The notes under the pieces are model-generated. The model made no database searches. It was not told the DNA's origin and saw only the letters and a program-made list of their open reading frames with translations. DNA of 64,000 nt from Antrodiella citrinella (lineage: Eukaryota; Basidiomycota; Agaricomycetes; Polyporales; Steccherinaceae): the NCBI GenBank assembly GCA_004802725.1, contig SGPM01000037.1, positions 62,001-126,000 of the forward strand. The letters run 5' to 3'. Positions 23,964 to 36,516 of the stretch are shown piece by piece (the stretch's first letter is position 1; each line of letters starts with the position of its first letter). Both the position numbers and the translations under genes were made by a program.

Positions 23964-26900
23964 TGTTGCGGTGAGCGAGTGGAAGAGGGCAGGTAAGATG
24001 TACTGACTAGTGAACAGAGTCTGCCATTATATCGGAAGGATGAGAGGAGGATGATTCGCGCTGGAGAACTCGCATGTCTGCTGTTAGCGGTCCTTTTGAG
24101 GAGGCGAGGACGTGGAGAAGGGGGCTACAGAGCTGATTGTTGTTGCGGATCATCGCATATCGGGGTGGATCGCTGGATCTCAGGGTTTTCCTTTCCACAG
24201 GCTTTGGGAGCTTTCCGTCCTCTTTTATTTTATTTTTCCTTCATTTTTGGATATTCCTGGTCTCCAGGGTTGCCGTTTCGCCCGTCGCACCCCTTAGCCG
24301 ACGGCGAACGCTACCTTTCTGACCCCCGCATCCCGTCACATTTTGCGTACAACAAGGCCGGCACTCACCTCGTTAACCCTCCCAATGCCCCGTTGTCCTC
24401 TGTGTCAACTGTGAAGCAGCATTCTCCATCCGGGCATATACAATACAACCAACGAGCATATTTGAGAAGCCTCAGGGCCGTGCGTCTTGATCATCAGCTC
24501 CGAACAACCGGCCTTCCGGGCGTGTCATCCCAACAAAGGAAACTGTGATGCGATTTTATTCCTTGAGCCCTCTCCTCGCAATTTTCCGTGCCAATGGGAT
24601 CCTCAACAGCCCAAGGAACGAGAGCAAGCTCGCAATGAGGCTTGTTGAACGAAGACGGTCACCATCAATTCCCTACTTTTACATACAGATGTTGTATTCC
24701 TATTCCACCGTACGCACTCGACAAGGCGTGTGCAGTCACAGGTGCGCGATCCCGTGAACGGCAGGTCCAGGACAATTGGCATTTATCTCCCAACAGGATT
24801 TTACGACAACATTTATGCATTCAAGCAGCCCATGACGACACGCCCGAGAACATCACTATCAGACTTGCTATCACCTGAGAACACCCGGTCCGTATCTGGG
24901 AGTTTCTGACACTTGCGATCAAGGTTCCTCGACCTTTCACTCATCCAGCCGCTCCTTTGTGGCGAGTGTTGTCAATATGCCTGCTCGTTGCCGCTGTGCA
25001 GATGCTCCGTCGTCCGTTGCGCTATTGTTCATGTTTCGGCTACCTTCGACTCTTCCGCCGAGAGCTCATTGTGAGACCCAGTAGTCATGACACGTCTCTC
25101 GGCCTGGCTTTCACACAGTTCCAATCAGACACTATCGAGCGGCCCATATGGCTCCCGTCCTGGCTCACCTGGGGGCATTTCTTTGATGGCGAGTGCCAAT
25201 GCGTTCTATGCATGTGTAAATGTCGTACGACCTCATTTTGTTCGAAGGTACATCACGTTGCTGGCAGGTGGCAGCAGCGCGCACCATTATCAGACAGCGT
25301 GTCTCCAGCTCATCCAAGGTTTTTCTCAATGTCAGTCTTCGTTCACGTAACGCCGTGGCACGTTGAACGTTCTGCAGCTGCATACTCACACTATTAGAAC
25401 ATCTCTGAGAAGGTAGAAGCCTGAACACATTTAATCACCGAGCTAGAAAACCCATTTCCTTCGAGATGGAAAACCCATTGATTAGGACCAGGCGGCGCCG
25501 TCCCGGGAGCTGATAGAATCATTGGGTTCACCGGAGTCCGGAGTCTCGAGAGTTTGACGGACGGTGCCGAACACATAATTGAAGGGAAGGCGCTGGAATG
25601 GATGTCATTGCGCCGCTCTACGAGAGTGGGGCATGCTTGAGTGTTTTGTCTTGACCCTAACCGTTGGAGGGAACATCGATGAGTAAAGGAGGTCAAAGGT
25701 GACCTTAACACGTGAGCCATCAAGAGAGTACTCAACAGTAAGATGTGCTGTTCGTCGGAATGACGACTCCGTCCACACCGACGGATGAGGCTCGGAAGGA
25801 CTAGAGTTTCGTCGGAGCGGCGATGATCCCTCGAGGAAATTCGTCTTCCGTTGAAAATGGTTGCGTGGGATTCCAGGCATTCACCCGGAACGGAAGTCCA
25901 ATCAGCTGCGAAGAAGTCGGAATGTCAATAGAAAGCCCGCTCTAGATCTCCAAGCACCAGCTGTCACTAATCACACAGCTCGCCACAATCATCATAGCTT
26001 GATCCAGAGGGAAACTCGAGACACGTTACGCGCGAGATATAATGCGCGTTCCGTAGTTGTAGTCACTTGGATCAAAAACGGTTCCGCTGAGAGACCGATT
26101 GGTGCCAATAAGACCAGATGGAAAGGAGCTCGCGGTCCAAAGGGCTAGACTCTAACAATTGAGAACTTGAACAAACCACCCTCGATGTCTGAATCAAACG
26201 CGTTAGAACTCAGCAACAAAGTAAGAAATCGGAATGATAAGTAACTTACGAACGTGATCCGGAGTATATGTTTAGTGAAGCCACTGATTTCACGGCAAGA
26301 GTTACAATGGACGTTGTGGTGGGTGACAAGACGAAGTAAGGGTGAAGCGAGAGCAGAAGCGTGAATGTGCTGATGTGTGGTACAGGCGGAGATATAATTC
26401 GCTCGCGTGGTCGTTGTGGCGTCGGTTAGTCATTTGCTGCTGCATCGCTTTCTAACACCTCGTTGTAGATCATGATCACAATTCTTATTGACTGTGTACA
26501 CACCTTCAGTAGCTCGAGATGTACAAAAGGATATCTCTTCAACATCATGACAGGGCCCGCTCGCGTACAGCGCTCCGACGGCCTCCGTTCTAAGTCCCCC
26601 GCTCCGTATGCATAGACTCAGTACCGGACTGCGAGCGCCACGGTATCCTGCAGTCCCCTGATTCGCAACCTTTTCCTGTGGCATCCAGCACCCTGGCATG
26701 ATGCAATATACGTTAGGTCTGAGATCTGACTCGAGGAAATCATGTCTTGTCAAATCTGACCGTTACTCCGAGTGATCGAGCCGCCAATGGCGCGTACCTT
26801 TATCACGCTCTTGGACCTTGGTCGAGGGTGTTTGACTTTCGGCCGCTGAGAGTCAGTGGACCAGAGTGTTTGGGAATCATGTAGCCGAACTCACTTGGAG

Positions 26901-28298
26901 GATACACATGTATCTTGTGAGTCCACGAAGACGTCAAACGTGTCAGCCCTAAAATCCAGCAGGTGTATCTGACGTTCGTATCATGCGCAATTGTTGTCTC
27001 GTGTTCGACCCAGCTGGCATGGGAGCATGTCCATTATGCATCTGCAAACCTGTGCAGAGAATGGTGAGTGTCCCTGAAGGCTTCCGAGTAACGAGCATTG
27101 AGTCTGCATCATCGTATCTCAGGGTCGTTCGGTAGCCATATGTGGAATGATATTCATCCCAGCTGCCGTGGTTTGCAGCAAAGCAAAGCATCTTTCATCT
27201 ACAGTTCTGCTTGATCGTTCAATAGACGGAACTATAAAGATCTGTAAAGGTAGACAACAGTGTACAGCTGATCAACACACATGTTCAAGCGGATGTGTGG
27301 GCCCAAAAGACCGACCTTCTCGCTGATCCACCTGGTATCAATTGAGCGGGGTTATCGACAACTGAATAAAGCATAAACAGACTCACAGATTCAAATGATT
27401 CTCTCATCAGGGTCTCCCTGAGTACGAGCCCATACGTCGAAGATCTACGCGCACCATATTCGCCATTGTCAAGTTGCTATATGGGTCAACGGCCAGCGAT
27501 CGAGGGTACACATGGATGAAGTTTCCGGAAAATACCTGTAACAGAAATCGCCTCCATGGAGTAGGTGTAGTTGCTCAGACATGAGATCGCAATGTGAATG
27601 TGTGTGGCACGAGACGAACCAGGCTCTCACGAGAGAACCCCCCGTCGGAGCCGCCTGCTTTTCCATCTCCGACAGCGTAGATCCTGGCATGGAGGTAACC
27701 GTCGATCGTCCGTCGTGTGCAGCACGGATGTCGATCTGAGTAGATTGGCTGTTAAGACCATGCTACGGGCGCATGTTCATATGAAGACACAACCTGTAGT
27801 GAAACGGCCCGTTGAGCAGGTAGCAACGACACACGCAGTAAATTGGACCTGAAACGTATTGTACCTGTGATCTATCAACACCATATCCATTTGTGTGAGC
27901 GAGGGTCGCGACAGAGTATTCTGTCAACCATGGATGGAATAGTCGTTGTGGGAAAATATGAGGAGGTAGCACGCACAAGGAACCTTCGCAGGGTAGGATG
28001 TCATCCCAGATGATCAACGGGGATTGTCGGTGCGTTATTACTGTGCACGAAGGAAAGATCCGCACACGGGGTTCGAAAATACTCACAGCATACAGGACAC
28101 AACATAGGACACAGTGCGAACTTGGTCCGCCGGTTGTCCTTGATCTGATCTGGTTGTATGTAGCTTGTCAATGATATGACCGCAACACGTCCTGCATAAG
28201 TCTCGAGATGCTCGTAGGTCAATTGACATGAATAGGTAATGATGACACAGCTGTATACACAATCATCATGCGTGAATACATCAGCACATACTATGTCC
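23964..28298. other. 4.3-kb gene-poor region
   Basis: Upstream of the Zn2Cys6 factor and downstream of 2-methylcitrate dehydratase. Open frames are short, overlap on both strands and carry no motif I recognise. Minus-strand frames at 25394-25880 are slightly more protein-like but have no continuous model. No tRNA, transposon or repeat was identified. Confidence 0.45.
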
Positions 28299-30220
28299 TT
28301 AAGCTTTCACGAAAAGATCAGTGAATTGATCCACCGGAAGCTTGGACAGGGCTGCAGAGTCGTTGACGATCGACAAAATCCTACAAAACATAGCGAATAT
28401 CAGTGATGCAGCAATGCAAGCGCGAGGCAGTGTACTCACTTCTTCTGCTGGGAGGCCTCGAAATGAGGGCTAATGTGATTTTCAAACTTGGCCAGGAGCA
28501 AAGGTGTGCCTTCCGCTCTGCGGCGCTTGTGACCCACGGGGTACTCGACCTCGACCTCGTCCAAAACAGTGCCGTCGTTCAATTCGACAGTCAACGCGTT
28601 AGAGATAGAACGCTTCGAGGGATCATGATAGTCCACGCTGTAGGTTTTCTCCTCGACGCATGTAATCTTAGCACGCAACGCGTCAATTCTGGGGTCGGCG
28701 GCAGAAGAATCCGAGTAAGATTCTGAGGTCAACTCCCCGTGGATAAGAGGGAAGGCCACCATGAAGTTGATGTCGTGGCTGCACAGACAATACGTGAATA
28801 AGACATAAGTAAACAGGCCTGGATACTCACTCTCGGTCAGCGAAGTTGTCCAAGGGACCCTTCTTGTTGATGATGCGCATTGCAGCCTCTTGGGTCCTAA
28901 TGCGGATGGATTTGATGTCATCGCTGCTCTTTCCCATGGCTTTGAGTTTCGCGTAGATAATGTGAGCGGCTTCGACGGCCGTCTGCGCATGGAACTCTGC
29001 GGGGTATGATATTTTGAAAAGCACGTTCTCCATAATGTATGAAGTATACGGCATTTGGAACTCAAAAGGTTTTCCCTACATGAGGCTCAATTAGACACAC
29101 ACAGATTACTGATAACAAACCAAATACATGCCTTGAAGAGGACGTCATAGAATCCCCATGTCTTCGCACTCAATACGGAGGGCATGCCCTTTTCACCCTT
29201 CTTCACCAGATAGGCAATGTTGACAGCACGGGAGCAAGCATCTCCGGCAGCCCACGACTTACGAGAACCCGTGTTAGGCGCATGGCGGTATGTTCGCAGA
29301 GACTGACCATCTGCCCAAGCTTGTGAGATAGCGTCAACGGTCTGCGCGCGGTCGAGACCGCTGATTGAGGAAAACCACAACACCAATGAATCAGTTGCGT
29401 TTTTTCCGGAGACAGATGACGAAAGCAGTACGTACATCATCTTGGAAACTACCGCGGTACTGGCAACCTTGACGAGGACAACATGGTCCAAACCAACACG
29501 GTTGAATGAGTTGAGAAGAGCCAGTTGACCCTGTATCTCATGTGCCTTGATCATGGCCTCGAGTATGTCGCGAACAGTGATTTGCTGACCCTGCCTGGCA
29601 AGGTGATCCGCAACTGCGAGGATAGCACCCAAATTGTCGGAAGGGTGCCCCCATTCAGCAGCGAGGAAACAATCGTTGAAATCAAGCCAACGAATTTGAG
29701 TTCCGATGTTGAATGCACCGCGAATGGGATCAAGTTGGTAATTGGTGCCAGGAACTTTGGTACCTACAACGCGACCGACATGTGTGTATGTGATCATATG
29801 CTGGCAAGAAAAAATTCACGCACCATTTGGAACAATAGTCCCTTCAACTACGGGCCCGAGCAAGCGTGCGCAGGCCTCAAACCTCAGACCCTCCAATCCG
29901 CATCCAATCGTGTCAATCAAGCAAAGTCTTGCTGTCTCGAAGGCCAACGTGGAATCAATCTTGAAGTTGTGGACGTAATCCGCAATGTCCTGCACAACTT
30001 GGTCTGGTTCGGGACGAATTGTACTTTCTGCGTGGCTCGACATGCTGCGAGTGTTTAGGAAAGGAGTTTTGAAGGCAGATGCCGAAGATGCAAGAGATGG
30101 TCGATGGATGAGCGGAGTTTGCGACACAAGACCTCTAGAAGCCTGCGGAACTTTGGAAAGCGCTGCTCTGGTACGAGAAGTAAGAGAACGGGGGATAGAA
30201 GCTTTGGCGGTAGACAACAT
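28299..30220 (-). CDS. prpD: 2-methylcitrate dehydratase (MmgE/PrpD family), mitochondrial
   Basis: Converts 2-methylcitrate to 2-methyl-cis-aconitate in the methylcitrate cycle, which disposes of propionyl-CoA. Six exons, 30220-29824, 29763-29436, 29360-29132, 29075-28831, 28778-28440 and 28380-28299, give 539 residues, close to fungal homologues. The first 60 residues are Arg/Ser/Ala rich without acids until [11 protein letters not shown], a good mitochondrial presequence. Family blocks include [85 protein letters not shown] and [12 protein letters not shown]. The third intron (29131-29076) has a GC donor after AAG. It is divergent from SNAPC3 with 375 bases between the starts. Confidence 0.96.
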
Positions 30221-30595
30221 TGAGCAAGGAGGTGACCGTCGATGACAAGACGCGGTTGAACGACGAACTCGACAACTTTTCCGGAGCTTATGGTCGCTTC
30301 AGTCGGCTGAGCAGCTAACCGAGATCAGGTGTCGACACCATCTGCCAAGGTTCAAGACAAATTCAAGAGGTCAAACAGCATCTGTCTGCTAAACAACTGG
30401 CTCTCTAATTTCTGTCAAGTAGTAACACACTATCGTAGACTCTTATAAACTCTTTTACAATCGACCAAAGGTCTTTGGTCGACTGCCTGTCTGCGCAAGG
30501 GACACCTCGGCGGGATCTTATCTGATAAGATGCGAGCAACCTTCCCGGTCATCTGAGTGAGGCGAGCTCGGTTCAAACTTCCACCAACGCCGACC
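30221..30595. promoter_or_regulatory. Divergent promoter region of prpD and SNAPC3
   Basis: The 375 bases between two opposite start codons must hold both promoters. No TATA box is obvious. A local repeat, ACTCTTATAAACTCTTTTACAA-like, lies near 30438-30460, and an imperfect TCTTATCTGATAAGA palindrome with a GATA-type core lies near 30516-30530. Assignment as a promoter is inferred from position only. Confidence 0.45.
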
Positions 30596-32098
30596 ATGAG
30601 CAGTTCCGACACACTGTTTGGACCTTCTTCTGAGCTCATCGAGGTCTCCAAGTTCATACAAACTGCAGACTCACTCACCTCGGAGTCTGACCTGTGGTCC
30701 ACCACTGCCCAGCTCGCACCTGGAAGCAGTCGCGACGAATGGCTCAACCTGCCTACGTCTCAGAAGGACGCGGTAGAGGCAGAGTGCAGGTCAGTCAAAG
30801 TCCATTTATGCCATGCTTTTGAAAATACTCATGGAGGAAGTCACTTCCTGAAATTCTTGCCAGGGTGGATGACTTTCGTTCGACACTCAACGAAGTTATC
30901 TCGAATCCCCACCTCATGCAACACATCACCAAGACTCACGAGGCTAACGTCTACTCGATACACGAAACTGCAGATACTTCTCACCGCCGCAAAAGGAAGC
31001 GAAATGTGCTCGCAGACGCGACAGATGCCCCCCCAGACGTCAGAACACTCAGGGAAAAGATGGACGCCGTGCAACTCAAGAGCTGGCCGTAAGTATTCCT
31101 TGGTCAACTCCTGCCAGAATCTGACAATGTTCCGTAGGCTGGGAATGAATGCAGCACTGTTCATCAGGCCGCCGAAACAAGCAGATCACAATACACTTGT
31201 AAACGCGGTAATCGTCTTCTAGGCTGTGTTGTAGTACGGTCATTGACACCGTCCTCGCACAGAAGAAACTCAAAATGTCCGAGTCAGACGTCTCTCGGTG
31301 TCAGGCACTCCTATTTGTGACGGTATACAACCCGGTATCATGGGGACACCGATTGCTGGCCCGCTCTTCTCAACATGTTCTGCTGTCTTCTCAGTCGTTG
31401 GGGGATCTACATGACACGATTCCTTGCACGTCGCACGAAATTCCCCGTGAGATGGTTCCCTACGATAATTTCACCAGTGGGAGAAATAGCACGCAAACCG
31501 GCAATGGTGGGGCCGTTTTCTGTATCGAGGATCAACTCTACGGCGACGGTCTGTCAGAGAAAGATTACGCGGAGTAAGTCATAATCATTCTGCCCGAACT
31601 ACAACTGAAACTCGCATGTAGCGGATACATAGAGTATGTCAATGCCTTGCCCGAGAAGAAGCGGCCGAAGACCTCCAAGGCGACATCAATGCATGACACT
31701 TTCCTGGCCTCGATGACCCTAAGGCTTCACACCCCATATTGGTTGCTGCACGTCGGTGACTGCATTCATTATGTCGTTTTTGACCAGATACGGTGCGCGC
31801 ATCTGATCTGATTCCTCATATACGCTGACCATGCTGTGACAGATTGCTTCATCCTACTGATCCTCCTTCAGGCGATTACCCATTAACTACACAGATAACT
31901 CCACCTCTGCTTGACCTGTGTCGAGCGTGTAACAAGGTCCCCGCTGTCTTGTCTGTTGTTGGTGATATCAGACTGGGAGAGAGTCCTTTCGTAATATGTC
32001 GGCCATGTTGGAATTGGATGGGTGTACCTAAAGGCGAAGAGACACAGAGGGTTATGGTCATTCCTTTACCAAAGCATGAATTTGGATGGAATGATTAA
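30596..32098 (+). CDS. SNAPC3: snRNA-activating protein complex subunit 3 (SNAP50)
   Basis: Subunit of the complex that binds the proximal sequence element of snRNA promoters. Six exons, 30596-30789, 30864-31088, 31138-31207, 31263-31573, 31622-31792 and 31843-32098, give 408 residues. The C-terminal half matches the family: LRLHTPYWLLHVGDCIHYVV, IRLLHPTDPPSGDYPL, then a zinc site CRACNKVPAV...VVGDIRLGESPFVICRPCW with paired CxxC motifs. A basic patch HRRKRKRN near residue 100 may be a nuclear signal. The start ATG at 30596 follows GCCGACC. The TFB4 gene follows on the same strand after 347 bases. Confidence 0.9.
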
Positions 32099-32445
32099 GA
32101 CTAGAGTCTAGACAGTGTCTGAAATGGATTTTTGCGAGTGTCTTTTTGAGCGTCTGTCCCACATGGGAGCGCGTTTGCCGATACTCAATCGCGTCAGTGT
32201 AGCGACCTCGCTTCTTCCCGAACATATATTATCATCTTCACCGACACAAGGTCGTCTCACGGGTTACAGCCAATACAGCTATCTACATTTGTGCTGGTCA
32301 GTACGTTGAATCCAATTTGAATTTGGACCTCACGAATTTCATTGAAGAGCTGCGCAGTGTAATCACCAGTGTCGCCGCTGACCAACCCGGACGAACTGGC
32401 TTTGTCGTTGAAATTTGTGGGCGCACCGCAAGCTCTAGATCTGCA
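32099..32445. other. Spacer between SNAPC3 and TFB4
   Basis: Holds the SNAPC3 3' end and TFB4 promoter. The TFB4 frame stays open upstream of its ATG from about 32268 but contains no ATG in that stretch; it reads moderately protein-like (for example NLDLTNFIEELRSVI). I see no acceptor-donor pair that would make it part of TFB4. Confidence 0.4.
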
Positions 32446-33919
32446 ATGGATAGAGCCTCTCATCTGAGTGTCGTTATCGACTTGTCCCCGTCACAGTGGC
32501 ACCTATCTGGACAAACGACGAATACGCATCCGCTCTCCCTTTCGTCATTCTTATCACAATTGCTGGCCTTTCTGAATGCCCATATCGCGTGCAAAGACGA
32601 AAACACGTTGGCTGTATTTGGTGCCTTCCCGGGGAAAAGGTAGATTCCTTCGGTCCAATTTCTTTCGTTACTGAACCGCGTCTTCATTCACTTTTAGCAT
32701 ATTGCTATACTCATCAACAGATGAAATCTCGGAAAAGAACGTTGGTGCTGCTGACGCCAATACTTACCGGCCATTCAAGGTGGTAGACTCCACCGTCGCC
32801 GAGTCTATTATGAAACAAGTAGAAGAGGTTGACGACCCCGACGATGAGTGTGCGTCTGTGCAAATATACATTTGATCATCCTAGCTGACGTCGTGTTTAC
32901 CCATAGCACCACTAGGCCTAGTAGGTGCCTTGACCAAAGCCTTATGTTGTAGGTTTATGCTTTTGGCTTTTCACAGTCAGTTTCGTCTGACACCGTTTGC
33001 AGACATCAATCGGACAACCAATGTTTCTTCTTCCAACCCTAATGGACGCGGACGCTCGGACGAAGGATCAACTCTTCCAGACCCGCGCATCCTCATTGTA
33101 TCTGTGTCACCAGATCAACCTTCGGCATATATACCGATCATGAACTCTATATTCTCTGCACAAAAATTAGTACGTGTCAGCATTTTGCAGAGGAATGCGA
33201 ATTCATCTACTATATTTTGGGCTTGCAGAAAGTCACTATCGATGTATGTAAGGTATATGGCACGGAGAGCGTCTTCTTGCAACAAGCCGCGCACCTCACC
33301 GGGGGCTCATACATTCTACTTGAGCGGCCAGACGCACTTCTGCAATATCTGACCGTAAGTCAATTCTGTCGCAATCTGAAAGACAGGTGTCGATGACCGA
33401 CACCTGGCAGATGTCGTTTCTCCCACCACCTGCCATCCGGCAATTACTGTCGGTACCAACACAAGACAAGATAGATTTCCGGGCTGCTTGCTTTTGCCAT
33501 AAGAACATTGTGGACATTGGATTTGTATGCTCCGTGTGCTTATCAAGTAAGCATATCAAGCGGCTTTCATTGGAACTGTATACTGAGGCCCGAACTCCCA
33601 GTCTTTTGTCAGCCTGTCCCAGTGTGCTCGACTTGCCGGTAAGAGATCGTGTCGTCTATCTAGTGGATATCTGCTTTGCGCTAACGCCAAAGTACGTCCC
33701 TATAGGACGAAGTTCCCAATCAAGACACTGCAACGTCTAAATGCTTCCAAACCTTCTGCAATCCCAACACCAAGCCGCCTCTCCACACCCGCGACAACTG
33801 CCACGTCGCTTCCACGTTCTACTTCTATTGGTGCCGGAACACCCCGCCCTTCAGCACTCAGCAATGGTAACGGTAACAGTACGGCACAGTCTCCGAGTCA
33901 GAATGGGACGCCACGCTAG
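32446..33919 (+). CDS. TFB4: TFIIH core subunit TFB4 / p34
   Basis: Core TFIIH subunit acting in transcription initiation and nucleotide excision repair. Eight exons, 32446-32639, 32698-32849, 32907-32948, 33003-33169, 33229-33354, 33387-33546, 33602-33638 and 33706-33919, give 363 residues. It starts MDRASHLSVVIDLSPSQWHL, the vWA-like N-terminus of the family, and continues with ALTKALCYINRTT, DPRILIVSVSPDQPSAYIPI, KVTIDVCKVYG and DKIDFRAACFCHKNIVDIGF. The C4-type zinc motif CSVCLSIFCQPVPVCSTC is assembled from two exons. The tail is Ser/Thr/Pro rich and disordered. The downstream gene is convergent. Confidence 0.93.
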
Positions 33920-34617
33920 AAAGTTGAACCTGCGCGGTTCCCCTGAGGTCCGCCGCCGTTCTGCAGCCCCCTTCACTTCGATGTATGACCGTTTCGGAGT
34001 CGTTCCTTCATCTCCGGAATTGATGCACTTCATTGAATGATTCGTAGACCAATGATACGATGACGAGATCCTGACCAGGTTGAAACATTAGAACCGGCGG
34101 TGGAGTGATAGACTCGACCCTGTGACCATAGAGTACCACGCAAAACAGACAATTGATCCACCTCATGATCCTGAGGCATTCCGCATAGTTCGGAACGATG
34201 ACCACTGCTTTTCTTTGAAGATTGCCACTGCAAGAAGTCGTTCAGTGGTTCATGTGTAAGGACATCGAGTTCGTTGAGGTACTGGTATCCAAAAATTCAC
34301 ATGTTGGAATCGAGGGCAATGTCCGCCAACATCGGAAGTAAGGTCGTGTCAAAAGTTTGGAACAAGTCAACTTGTCACTTCGTTGATACATAGGCCGTCC
34401 ATCAGATCGAGAACATGATTACAACCTAGTCAATGGTAGGTTGGAAATGTATAGGGAGTACTCAGTCCTATTCTTACTCTCCGGAGGACGACGAAGGATC
34501 ACTGTCTGCAAATCATGTCAGATAACCGATTATCTTTTGAATGGAAAAGAAAACTGCGGCCATCATCTTAATTGCCCATGATGTCTGGCAGCGTGATGAC
34601 AGACAGGACTTCAAACT
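33920..34617. other. Convergent 3' flanks of TFB4 and TASP1
   Basis: About 700 bases between two stop codons on opposite strands. The short frames seen here have no recognisable content. Long enough to contain a small non-coding RNA, but nothing specific was seen. Confidence 0.4.
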
Positions 34618-36284
34618 TCAACGCTGAACATCTGAACGGACATCACTGACCTTCGGCTTTGGATCTAGAGATGATGCGTGTCCAACCGCCATACTCTCCG
34701 ACGTGAAAGCACACCATAGCCGCGCTAGGTAGGACACGCTGAGACTGAATCTGTTTGATCTGAATGAAAGCCAAGACGTACGGTGCATAGTTCCGCGTTC
34801 ATCCCGAAACTGAGTTACGACTATCACACCAACATTGGGATCGTCGTTGCCATGAGCGAGACAGACATCTGCATGTGAGGAAAACATCAGCTATGACGAC
34901 ATGTTTCCCATGACGCAAGACCTTGGCGTAAAAACATACCGTGAAATTGCTTCCCAAGGACACGCTCCAGAACCTCATGTGTTTGGTCCGCGCTGGAAGT
35001 TATCAGAGCTTCAGCTATCGCTTTGGCCACCATACATCTGATGATATATTCCCCAGTGCCTGATAATATAAGACTTCCTCCTCAGTCAACTTGACAAAAA
35101 CATGGGATCGTATACGCGCCTGAGACACTGCAGGCTACACCGCAGGCGTTCGCAGTCGAATCCTGTGCCCAGCAACCCGCGCCATAGAATGCCGCCTATG
35201 CGTACGAAGATGCAATTGCCACAGTACATCACGAGGGAATTTATTGCAGGCACGAGAGTGTGAAGTCCTGTGAGGCCGGAGCCAATAATCACATCGATAA
35301 GAGAACCCACCTCGCCCACACGCCCAGGCTGCTTCAACAACAACCCACCACTGTTGACCAAGAGCACACACCTGTCAGCGGGCTCAAGGCGGATCAGAGA
35401 CGACCTTGACTTGCCTGGAAACGCCTGCCGCCAAGGACGTTGTGGCATCACAAGCAATGGCACCCACGGTATCTTGCATAGCATGGAGACCAAATGAATC
35501 CCGTTCTGACGAATCCTGTGTCGTTTGCGAGGCCAGAGCTGTACCCAGACGGGACCTCCAGTGCTTCCACTCTCTCCGAGAACGTTCCGACACCATCGTG
35601 TCCACTGGAACACATGTGACGTCATGACTTTGAGCGAACATCTGTGCACCTTGGGAGCAAAGCATCCTGTATTTTCCAGCGTGAGTCAGAGGCCATAGTT
35701 CCGTCAAAATCCCCAGGTGAACATACAATGGTGGAACACGGCCCAAGACATCTGTCACACGAGCATTCTCGAAGACCGCTCGGGCAGCTCTGATAGGATT
35801 TTTCACCCCTGGCATGTCTCCTCAACATCTTCGGAAAGGTAGGTCCATAGTCGAGACACGTACCAGAGACAGCTCCGACGCTTCCAAATCCACCGGTGGC
35901 ACCGCTCATCAGAGCGGCATCGCATTCCACGGAGCCATCCAACGTTAAATTAGAACCAAATCCTACACCAAGTATCTGTGTGAGCTTGATAATATTAGGC
36001 ACCAGGACTACAGGCGTACCTGCATTCAAGCAATCTTCATCCTCGAGGGCCGTGATTGCTTCTTCGGTAGCAGCAATGGCCGTATCACCACGTGTGAGGG
36101 AGCTCAGAGCCGTTTTGCATGCTCTGGATCACCTTTTGGCATATGGCTAGTCTGAGAGAGGACGGGAGAAGGACGCTGCGCACGACTTGAGGGCATGCCT
36201 GATTTTTGTATCTGCAGTCTCTGATTTCGCATGAGAGCCTGCGCCGCCGTGAACAACCACAAGATAGGATGGTATGTCCGACAT
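34618..36284 (-). CDS. TASP1: Taspase 1-like threonine protease (Ntn hydrolase)
   Basis: Asparaginase_2-family N-terminal nucleophile hydrolase most like threonine aspartase 1. Ten exons, 36284-36184, 36123-36020, 35962-35864, 35808-35727, 35666-35415, 35350-35311, 35195-35120, 35059-34940, 34868-34782 and 34724-34618, give 355 residues. Motifs in order: VVVHGGAGSH; NAGFGSNLTLDGSVECDAAL; FGSVGAVSGVKNPIRAAR; MQDTVGAIACD, whose Thr is the expected nucleophile after self-cleavage; SSGGLLLKQPGRVGE; AAFYGAGCWAQ; SVSGTGEYIIR; TSESMAVGHAS. The GSNLT/ECDA, GVKNP and TSESMAVG blocks favour taspase over plain asparaginase. Two introns have GC donors (35414-35351, 35119-35060). Confidence 0.87.
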
Positions 36285-36516
36285 ATGCAACAGTCCAAGG
36301 TTTGTTAGGTTTGTTAGGTAAAGAGATGCATTGTGAGAATGTCGAGAATTGTCGTCAAGCTCAATTGAAGGTCAAGACTAAGATTACCAGCGCCTACAAC
36401 ACATTTGGTTTGGAGAGAGACAAGCTAAACCAAACAAGGACAAGCAACGCGTCCACAACGGCGCGTCCCGCATTCATAGCTTGACCACAACCTTCACGGA
36501 CTTAGACAGGCGAACA
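36285..36516. promoter_or_regulatory. Bidirectional promoter region of TASP1 and RNase H2B
   Basis: Only 232 bases separate the two opposite start codons. A tandem repeat of GTTTGTTAG (two copies at about 36301-36318) lies next to the TASP1 start. No TATA box is evident. The promoter role is inferred from the arrangement. Confidence 0.5.
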
